Of a stretch of 11,648 nucleotides of DNA, positions 6,338-11,648 are shown piece after piece. The stretch is from Thermoplasmata archaeon. Lineage in GTDB: Archaea > Thermoplasmatota > E2 > DHVEG-1 > B18-G2. The DNA is taken from NCBI GenBank assembly GCA_021161685.1, contig JAGHAD010000009.1, forward strand, positions 1-11,648, read 5' to 3'. The position numbers and the translations under genes are program-made. Position 1 is the first letter of the stretch, and every line of letters begins with the position of its first letter. Below the pieces are notes generated by a model. The model did not search any database. It was given only the letters and a program-made list of their open reading frames with translations, and was not told the DNA's origin.

Positions 6338-7581
6338 AAATATTGCATTTTTCTTGGGAATTTCCACCCAAGATCGTTGGTGGGCTTGGAACCTTTGTAA
6401 CGGAACTTTCCGCCGCCCAAGTGAGGATGGGAAACGAAGTTACCGTCTTCACCATGAACTATGGAAACAAGCTGATAACGGTAGATAACTACAGGGGAGT
6501 AGAAGTTCACAGACCAAAAATACCGAATTTTTCAACAACCCTGTATCTATTTGCGGACAACGAGCTTCGCCAGTGGGGAGATGGATTCAAATTTTTTGCG
6601 GATGTTGTGAGCTACAATATACTGTCTGCATCCAAGCTCATACATCTTTTAGTTGGCAAGGATGGAAGGGTCTTCGAAATTGTGCATTCACACGATTGGC
6701 TCGGCATAATGGCTGGTATTAGTGTAAAAGAAGCGCTTAACCTTCCCTTGATTTTCCACATACATTCAACCGAGAAAGGTAGAACGATGGGAAGGGGATC
6801 CAGAATCATTGAGGACATCGAGTACAAGGGAGGAGAAATTGCAGACTGCATAATAACTGTATCTGAGGCAATGAGAGAAGAACTGTACAGGCTCGGTTTC
6901 TCTCCAAAGAAGATAAGGGTTTGTTGGAATGGAGTGGATGTGGAAAAGTACAATCCAGCTCGCGTTACAGAGGAAGATAGGTTAAGGTTGAGAAGAAGCT
7001 ATGGTATTGGAGACGATGAAAAAATGCTTCTTTTCATAGGCAGGTTGGTCGGCGTGAAAGGGCCAGACAACTTGATAAAAAGCATGCCCTCCATACTGGA
7101 AGAATTTCCAAAGACAAAGCTCGTTTTGCTTGGCGAAGGTGAGATGGAAAGCTATCTAAGGATTTTGATAAGGGAAATAGGACTGGAGGATGAAGTAATC
7201 TTGAGGGCAGAATTTGTGGATGAGGAGGAAAGGATAAGACATTATGCAGCTGCAGATGTTGTTGTCATTCCTTCACTGTATGAACCTTTTGGCATAGTTT
7301 GCACTGAAGCCATGTCTATGGCAAAGCCCGTAGTTGTTGGCGCAAAGGGAACGAGCGGAATGAGGGAACAGGTTATACCAAGTGGGGAAAAACAGTGTGG
7401 AATTCATGTCAATCCATATGATCCAAACGACATTGCATGGGGGGTGAAGCAAGTATTGGGGATGGAAGACTGCGGAGCTTGGATGGGAAGGAACGGGAGA
7501 GAAAGAGCCATCCAGTGCTTCAGGTGGGATATAGTTGCTTCGAAGACGCTCGATATATACAAGGAAGTGCTGTACAGATAG
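6334..7581 (+). CDS. Glycogen synthase-type glycosyltransferase (GT4/GT5-like)
   Basis: A 415-residue GT-B glycosyltransferase, the second in the operon and a paralogue of the one at 4025. Shared landmarks are MKILHFSWEFPP, the donor loop KIVGGLG (13-19), HSHDWLG (118-124), FHIHSTEKGR (141-150), GRLVGVKG (236-243) and the E-x7-E motif EPFGIVCTE (317-325). The N-terminal domain is longer than in the paralogue (insert around 60-110), and HIHSTEKGR plus this length make it the better candidate for the actual glycogen synthase of the pathway. GGAGGGCGA is a strong ribosome binding site 5' of ATG 6334, and the start overlaps the GH57 stop by 4 nt. Two synthase-like transferases around one amylase suggest division of labour such as priming versus elongation, which is inference. 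Confidence 0.92.
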   Translation: MKILHFSWEFPPKIVGGLGTFVTELSAAQVRMGNEVTVFTMNYGNKLITVDNYRGVEVHRPKIPNFSTTLYLFADNELRQWGDGFKFFADVVSYNILSASKLIHLLVGKDGRVFEIVHSHDWLGIMAGISVKEALNLPLIFHIHSTEKGRTMGRGSRIIEDIEYKGGEIADCIITVSEAMREELYRLGFSPKKIRVCWNGVDVEKYNPARVTEEDRLRLRRSYGIGDDEKMLLFIGRLVGVKGPDNLIKSMPSILEEFPKTKLVLLGEGEMESYLRILIREIGLEDEVILRAEFVDEEERIRHYAAADVVVIPSLYEPFGIVCTEAMSMAKPVVVGAKGTSGMREQVIPSGEKQCGIHVNPYDPNDIAWGVKQVLGMEDCGAWMGRNGRERAIQCFRWDIVASKTLDIYKEVLYR

Positions 7582-9442
7582 GATAAAGGAGATCAAAACA
7601 AAGTTATCAGAAGAGTTAAAAAGGGGGATAGAGGGAAGTGACGATAAGGAGTTTATAGTTACCAATGGAATAGGTGGATACTCTTCTCTGACTTTACTCA
7701 ACAGCCAGAGGAGAAAATTTCATGGTTTGCTCGTTGCTAGCATGAGCCCGCCATTGAACAGGTGGGTTATCGTTGCAAACATGGAAGAGAGATTGGATGA
7801 AATAAACCTTTCAAGCTGTAAAAAAATTTTCAAGTACGATCTTTTACCGGAGCAAGTTTATGAAGTAAATGGTATAAAGTTAAGGAGGAGAATTTTTATG
7901 CCATACGCAGAAAACACAACGGTTCTTCTCTACGATGCAAGCGACAGGATAACTTTTTCTTTTTCCCCTATCCTGGCCTTCAGACATTTCTATGAAACCT
8001 TAGATAAGAAGTTGGATTTCAAGATGGTGGAAAAAGATGGTGAGGTGGTGTACAGTTGTAGAAATTTGAATTTAAGGATTATTGCGCCTTTCTCGAGTTT
8101 TTCGAGAGAAGTTGGATGGATAAAGAAAACCTACGATATAGATAGGATGAGAGGGGAAAGCTATGAAGATTTGCTATTTGTTGGAGGGAAATTTTGCATA
8201 AGCAAGAAGAATTTTCACATCATTTTCACCCTTGAAGAAAAGAACTATGAACCATATAAAGAGCTTGAAACCGAGCTGGCCAGAAGGAAGGAAATTCTGA
8301 AAAAAGCCAAACTCAAACTCTTGCCAGATCTGCTGGTTCTAACTGCTGACAGTTTTGTCGTTAAAAGAGAGAATTCGAAAAGCATAATAGCTGGTTATCA
8401 CTGGTTTGGAGAATGGGGAAGGGACGCCATGATTTCTCTACCCGGTCTGCTCCTCGTTACAAACAGGTTAGATGAGGCAAGGGAGGTTATCCTCAATTTT
8501 TTAAGGTACATGCAGAGAGGTCTTATTCCAAATTCATTTCATGATAGGGATGGAACGATCGTTTACAATTCAGTTGATGCCCCACTTTGGCTTATAGACA
8601 GGATATTTCAGTATCTCAAGTACACTTGGGATACCTCTTTTGTAGAGAGAACATGGCCATCAATCGAATCGATATTTCTCAACTTTACCAAGGGAACGCT
8701 CTTTGGCATAAAAATGGATGAGGATTGCTTGCTCCGCCATGGAAAAAACCTGACATGGATGGACACGAGGGCAACCCCTAGAGAAGGTAAGGCTGTAGAG
8801 GTGCAGGCTTTATGGTACAATGCTCTAATGATAATGAACACTTTATCAAACCTGCTTGGCAAGAAAAACGATTTCCGTAAAATTGCAGATCGCGCTAAAG
8901 CAAGCTTTATGGAGAAGTATGATAGGGTTTATGATGTCATTGGAAGAGATCTTTCCTTCCGCCCAAATGTTTTGCTTGCAATTTCTCTAGATTTTCCCTT
9001 GATAGAAGGTAACTTGGCAAAAGAGATACTGGAAAGAGTGGAGGATGAATTAGCCACACCTTTTGGTTTGAGAACGTTGAGCAGGAAAGATCCAAATTAC
9101 AAGGGAAGGCTAATTGGGGAGCATGATAAGGATGAAGCTTATCACAATGGAGTTGCATGGCCATGGCTTATTGGTCAGTTTGTAAGAGGTTATTTGAGAG
9201 TTAACGGGTACAGCGAGATTAACAGGAAGTATCTGCTCGAGAGATACCTCGAGAATATCTTGCTGAGTCTAACAGATGGATGTATAGGCAGCATCAATGA
9301 AGTTTTTGATGGAGAAGAACCTTTCTCCCCAGGCGGTTGTGTATCCCAAGCATGGAGCGTCGCCGAACTGCTAAGAGCGATAGTGGAGGATATCCTTTTC
9401 AAGAGACCACCCTATGAGAAGAGGTTGCAAAACTATCTTTAA
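7535..9442 (+). CDS. Glycogen debranching enzyme (amylo-alpha-1,6-glucosidase, GH133-type)
   Basis: A protein of up to 635 residues that removes alpha-1,6 branches from glycogen. The N-terminal glycogen-debranching domain begins at EFIVTNGIGGYSS (39-51) with KFHGLLVAS (61-69). The (alpha/alpha)6 catalytic domain carries HWFGEWGRDAMISLPG (289-304), YNSVDAPLWL (344-353), TWMD (407-410), RPNVLLAISL (476-485), YHNGVAWPWLIG (536-547) and INEVFDGEEPFSPGG (587-601), all characteristic of the archaeal type. The start is odd: no ATG, GTG or TTG occurs in frame between 7538 and the domain, so TTG 7535 is the only canonical choice. It has AGGTGGGAT (7522-7530) upstream but overlaps the previous gene by 47 nt and adds about 37 residues before the domain. 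A strong AAAGGAGATC at 7585-7594 has no canonical start after it. Last gene of the glycogen operon. Confidence 0.93.
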   Translation: MLRRRSIYTRKCCTDRIKEIKTKLSEELKRGIEGSDDKEFIVTNGIGGYSSLTLLNSQRRKFHGLLVASMSPPLNRWVIVANMEERLDEINLSSCKKIFKYDLLPEQVYEVNGIKLRRRIFMPYAENTTVLLYDASDRITFSFSPILAFRHFYETLDKKLDFKMVEKDGEVVYSCRNLNLRIIAPFSSFSREVGWIKKTYDIDRMRGESYEDLLFVGGKFCISKKNFHIIFTLEEKNYEPYKELETELARRKEILKKAKLKLLPDLLVLTADSFVVKRENSKSIIAGYHWFGEWGRDAMISLPGLLLVTNRLDEAREVILNFLRYMQRGLIPNSFHDRDGTIVYNSVDAPLWLIDRIFQYLKYTWDTSFVERTWPSIESIFLNFTKGTLFGIKMDEDCLLRHGKNLTWMDTRATPREGKAVEVQALWYNALMIMNTLSNLLGKKNDFRKIADRAKASFMEKYDRVYDVIGRDLSFRPNVLLAISLDFPLIEGNLAKEILERVEDELATPFGLRTLSRKDPNYKGRLIGEHDKDEAYHNGVAWPWLIGQFVRGYLRVNGYSEINRKYLLERYLENILLSLTDGCIGSINEVFDGEEPFSPGGCVSQAWSVAELLRAIVEDILFKRPPYEKRLQNYL

Positions 9443-9443
9443 G
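9438..9443 (+). promoter_or_regulatory. Weak TATA-like element for nth
   Basis: TTTAAG, overlapping the debranching-enzyme stop codon, lies about 25 nt before ATG 9465, the spacing expected for a leaderless archaeal transcript. No ribosome binding site precedes ATG 9465 (the upstream bases are T-rich), which agrees with leaderless initiation. Tentative. Confidence 0.25.
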
Positions 9444-9464
9444 TGAATTTCCTTTTTGCCTTAG

Positions 9465-10118
9465 ATGGAAGACGTCGGAAAGGTTATTCGGCTGATAAGA
9501 GAAGAGATGAAAAAGCATGGGAACATTCTCGATGAAAAATGGAAGAAGATAGATAAAAATCCTTTTACGGTCCTTATTTCATGCTTGCTCAGCTTAAGAA
9601 CGAAAGACGAAGTAACGGCTGAAGCTTCTGTAAGACTGCTAACAAAGTACAAATCTCCAGAAGACCTTGCAAACGCACCTCTGGAAGAGATAGAGAAGCT
9701 CATTTTCCCAGTTGGATTCTATCGTGTGAAAGCAAAAAGGATAAAGGAGATATCAAAGTGCATAGTGGAAAAATTCGATGGAAAGGTGCCGGACAAGTTT
9801 GAAGAACTTCTAAAGATAGATGGTATTGGAAGAAAAACGGCGAGCGTCGTAATGGCATATGGATTCAACAAAGAAGGTTACATTGCGGTTGATACGCACT
9901 GCCACCGCATACCAAACAGGCTTGGATGGATAAGAACAAAAACACCAGAGGAAACGGAAAGGGAGCTTAAGAAAATCGTGCCAAAGGAATACTGGAAGGA
10001 ATTGAACCACCTCTTTGTGAGGTTCGGTCAAACCATCTGCTTGCCAATCTCGCCCAAGTGTAGCGTGTGCCCGGTTGAGAAGTACTGTAAGAAAGTTGGC
10101 GTCAAAAGGCATCGCTAG
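9465..10118 (+). CDS. nth: Endonuclease III, DNA glycosylase/AP lyase
   Basis: Base-excision repair enzyme that removes oxidised pyrimidines and nicks the abasic site. The 217-residue protein has the helix-hairpin-helix KIDGIGRKTASVV (117-129) with catalytic lysine K124, the GVD-region VDTHCHR with catalytic D143, and the C-terminal [4Fe-4S] loop C192-x6-C199-x2-C202-x5-C208. Length and motif spacing match EndoIII, and K plus D rule out MutY (no lysine nucleophile) and Ogg types. A T/G-mismatch glycosylase relative is less likely but cannot be fully excluded. It follows the glycogen operon after 22 nt with no ribosome binding site, so it is likely expressed from its own promoter. The stop codon lies 3 bp from the stop of the convergent zinc-ribbon gene. 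Confidence 0.96.
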   Translation: MEDVGKVIRLIREEMKKHGNILDEKWKKIDKNPFTVLISCLLSLRTKDEVTAEASVRLLTKYKSPEDLANAPLEEIEKLIFPVGFYRVKAKRIKEISKCIVEKFDGKVPDKFEELLKIDGIGRKTASVVMAYGFNKEGYIAVDTHCHRIPNRLGWIRTKTPEETERELKKIVPKEYWKELNHLFVRFGQTICLPISPKCSVCPVEKYCKKVGVKRHR

Positions 10119-10121
10119 TTT

Positions 10122-10511
10122 TCATCTTGAAAGGGCATGAAAGACATATTTTGTTGGTATCCTCTTTCTCTTTCCAGACCAATAACCGCAAGTTTGACAT
10201 ACATATTCAATCGTAACCTCCTCTCCCCATATGGTTAGATTTTTAATTTCATCTAAGTTCGAACCGCAAACTGGGCACTTGGCTAAGATTTTCTCCGGAT
10301 TTCCTTCTCTTGAATAGATCTCCACGGTTGCTAGTTTTTCCTTGATAGCGATCTTCCTTAACCTCCCTTCGCTCACATGATATACTTCCTCACCCTTCTT
10401 TAAATAAGAAGAAACCAATTCCCTGAGCCTTTTCTGCGAAGAAACAATCCTGTTTTCTTCAAATACCTTCTTAAGAGCTCTTATAACTTGCTCCCTTGTT
10501 GCGACCTTCAT
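10122..10511 (-). CDS. Small archaeal zinc-ribbon protein of unknown function
   Basis: I do not recognise this family with confidence. The 129-residue protein has a helical, charged N-terminal half (about 1-60, VATREQVIRALKKVFEEN ... GRLRKIAIKEKL) that resembles a winged-helix in spacing, then a beta-rich part and a treble/zinc-ribbon pair CPVCG (C79, C82) and CQTCG (C105, C108), ending in a basic tail (GKRKRIPTKYVFHALSR). This suggests nucleic-acid or ribosome/tRNA binding. Start chosen at ATG 10511, 19 nt after the stop of the tRNA thiolase gene on the same strand; an upstream TTG at 10556 would overlap that gene. No ribosome binding site is obvious. Co-transcription with a tRNA-thiolation enzyme makes a link to RNA modification or translation possible, nothing more. 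Confidence 0.75.
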   Translation of the reverse strand: MKVATREQVIRALKKVFEENRIVSSQKRLRELVSSYLKKGEEVYHVSEGRLRKIAIKEKLATVEIYSREGNPEKILAKCPVCGSNLDEIKNLTIWGEEVTIEYVCQTCGYWSGKRKRIPTKYVFHALSR

Positions 10512-10530
10512 CCAGTTGCTTATTCTATTT

Positions 10531-11415
10531 CTAGTGTTTAATTTTTCCCTTACCAAACCTCATGACATTTCTGCAAAACTGGCATGTTTCGACATTAGAA
10601 ACTTCTCCGCAGATAGAGCAGTGTTTGATCTTCTTTTGATCTTTTTTTCTTTCTTTGAACATGTTTCTCACAAAATTCTGCTTGAATCCCGGAATTTCTT
10701 TTTCAATATCATCTATTATCCTTCTCCATTTATCAACCACAGCATATGGGCATTTTATACCCAGCGCAGGGAGGTTAATGGATTCTACATAAAGGCTGTT
10801 CTCTTGATCGGTTCTGAGAAACAGGGGACGTATCCTTGTAACTATTTTGTCGAATCCTTCCGTGCGCGGTCTCTGCTTATCTATCCACTCCATGTTTCCA
10901 GCTATCCAATTCTTAAAAAAATTTGTTAGGATATCATCTGCATTGTGACCGGTTGCTAGGGCATCGAAGCCATTTTCTCTAGTAAATCTGTTCATCAAAT
11001 ACCTTTTGGCGTTACCGCAAACCGAACAAACCTTTTTCACATCCACATCCTCTATCCTAAAGCCGTAATCGGATAACCTCACAACATTCAATTTTATATC
11101 GAGTTTCTGACAAACTTCCCTGCATATACTCTCTGCTTTGGAAGAATAAGCACCTATACCAAGATCTAGGTGTAATGCTTCTATAGAGATCTTGAATTTA
11201 TCTTTCAACTTGTTGAGCACGTGAATCAGCGCTATGCTATCCTTGCCACCTGATAGAGCCACACAGATTCTTTCCCCATTTCTTACAATCCTGTACTTTT
11301 TCATGTCATCTTCTACTCTTCTCTCATAGAATACCCTGAAGCAATTCTTGCACAGCTGTATCCTGTACGCTCTCAACCTGATCTCTGCTTTTCCTCCGCA
11401 CATCTTGCATTTCAT
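10531..11415 (-). CDS. tRNA 2-thiouridine synthetase, TtuA/NcsA (Ncs6/CTU1) family
   Basis: An adenylating tRNA thiolase that activates a uridine with ATP and inserts sulfur from a ThiS/Urm1-like carrier. The 294-residue protein has an N-terminal zinc site (C3, C6, C22, C25), the PP-loop SGGKDS (55-60), GIGAYS (87-92), CSVCGNAKR (130-138), ATGHNADD (154-161), KCPY (221-224) and a C-terminal zinc site (C266, C269, C278, C281). C130, C133 and C222 correspond in context, and as I recall even in number, to the cysteines that hold the catalytic [4Fe-4S] cluster in Thermus TtuA. The family acts at U54 (TtuA, thermostability) or wobble U34 (NcsA); the two cannot be told apart here. Start ATG 11415 has no ribosome binding site; TTTTAA on this strand (11446-11441), 26-31 nt upstream, suggests a leaderless transcript. 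First gene of a two-gene operon with the zinc-ribbon protein. Confidence 0.93.
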   Translation of the reverse strand: MKCKMCGGKAEIRLRAYRIQLCKNCFRVFYERRVEDDMKKYRIVRNGERICVALSGGKDSIALIHVLNKLKDKFKISIEALHLDLGIGAYSSKAESICREVCQKLDIKLNVVRLSDYGFRIEDVDVKKVCSVCGNAKRYLMNRFTRENGFDALATGHNADDILTNFFKNWIAGNMEWIDKQRPRTEGFDKIVTRIRPLFLRTDQENSLYVESINLPALGIKCPYAVVDKWRRIIDDIEKEIPGFKQNFVRNMFKERKKDQKKIKHCSICGEVSNVETCQFCRNVMRFGKGKIKH

Positions 11416-11440
11416 TATCTTGAGAAATGGAAAGATGCGA

Positions 11441-11446
11441 TTAAAA
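11441..11446 (-). promoter_or_regulatory. Candidate TATA-like element for the tRNA thiolase
   Basis: TTTTAA on the minus strand ends 26 nt before ATG 11415. The absence of a ribosome binding site in between fits leaderless initiation. The element lies in the short spacer between the thiolase and the divergent transposase. Tentative. Confidence 0.25.
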
Positions 11447-11648
11447 CAGTTGCTGTTGTGTTGAATAGTTCTGCATCCAGTATCATGAAGGAGAACGAGA
11501 TGCAGAGGAGGAACTGGAAAGAGTATAACGACAAATTAGTGAGGAGAGGAGAGGTTTATATATCTTTGGATTTCCTTGATAGCTGGGATGATGAGCTTGC
11601 AAAAATGAACAAAGGTAAGGTTGGTAGACCTTTTGTCTATCCCCAAAC
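11447..11648 (+). mobile_element. Left part of a probable IS5-family insertion sequence
   Basis: Inferred only from the transposase fragment at 11485. The left boundary is approximate: it must lie between the tRNA thiolase start at 11415 and the transposase start. No target-site duplication or inverted repeat can be confirmed because the right end is not in the window. Confidence 0.45.
11485..11648 (+). CDS. IS5-type transposase, N-terminal part
   Basis: Open frame from ATG 11485 to the window edge, 54 residues. The segments RRNWKEYNDKLVRRGEVYI, LDFLDSWDDEL and MNKGKVGRPFVYP match the N-terminus of a common archaeal IS5-like transposase type (pattern: WxxYNxxLVRRGE, FLxxWDxEL, MNxGKxGRPxxYP). 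The catalytic DDE domain is outside the window, so intactness cannot be judged. ATG 11500 (MQRRNWKEYND) is an alternative start, and the frame stays open upstream of 11485 through GTG 11458 and TTG 11461. The element's left terminal repeat should fall in 11416-11484 but cannot be defined without the other end. Confidence 0.75.
   Translation, partial: MKENEMQRRNWKEYNDKLVRRGEVYISLDFLDSWDDELAKMNKGKVGRPFVYPQ

Noticed and set aside
7273..7701. 142-codon minus-strand frame across the transferase/debrancher junction
   Set aside because: Overlaps conserved motifs of two real genes; no domain of its own.
8093..8111. Inverted repeat TTCTCGA...TCGAGAGAA
   Set aside because: Within the debranching enzyme coding region, where it encodes FSSFSRE; no T-tract or gene boundary nearby, so a terminator or operator role is unlikely.
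10516..10929. 137-codon open frame on the plus strand
   Set aside because: Antisense to the tRNA thiolase, whose zinc sites and PP-loop enzyme motifs are intact on the other strand.

Overview
The window looks like a chromosomal segment of an anaerobic, probably thermophilic euryarchaeon. Supporting this are archaeal protein types throughout (archaeal-type ATP sulfurylase with a C-terminal zinc site, TtuA/NcsA-type tRNA thiolase, GH57 amylase, archaeal glycogen-debranching enzyme), AT-rich DNA, heavy use of AGA/AGG and ATA codons, GGAGG/GGTGA-type ribosome binding sites and TATA-like promoters. The gene set (sulfate activation, glycogen metabolism and an IS5-like transposase) would fit a methanogen, ANME/Syntrophoarchaeum or Archaeoglobi relative, but the sequence alone does not fix the lineage.

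Layout. (1) Minus strand, left edge: a CBS-domain protein followed after 2 nt by the start of a CPA2-type cation:proton antiporter that runs off the window. (2) Plus strand 933-3539: a tight three-gene operon, ATP sulfurylase (sat), a DHH-family phosphoesterase, and adenylylsulfate kinase (cysC). Sat and CysC together make PAPS; the DHH enzyme between them is a plausible PAP phosphatase. (3) Plus strand 3604-9442: a glycogen/alpha-glucan operon of a tandem winged-helix protein, two GT4/GlgA-type glycosyltransferases flanking a GH57 amylase, and a debranching enzyme. Junctions are 22 nt, 0 nt, a 4-nt overlap and an overlap of up to 47 nt. A promoter with TATCG/CGATA inverted repeats precedes it. 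(4) Plus strand 9465-10118: endonuclease III (nth), probably with its own promoter. (5) Minus strand 11415-10122: a TtuA/NcsA-like tRNA 2-thiouridine synthetase followed by a small zinc-ribbon protein. The latter converges on nth with 3 bp between stop codons. (6) Right edge: the 5' part of an IS5-type transposase, divergent from the tRNA thiolase.

The DNA is almost fully coding: the longest gaps are 64 bp (3540-3603) and about 69 bp (11416-11484), and no stretch over 300 bp lacks a gene. I saw no tRNA, rRNA or CRISPR array. The most interesting points are the sat-DHH-cysC arrangement, the repeat-bearing promoter in front of a tandem winged-helix protein that heads the glycogen operon, and the unusual start of the debranching enzyme. 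Most of the window is recognisable metabolism rather than a clearly new system.
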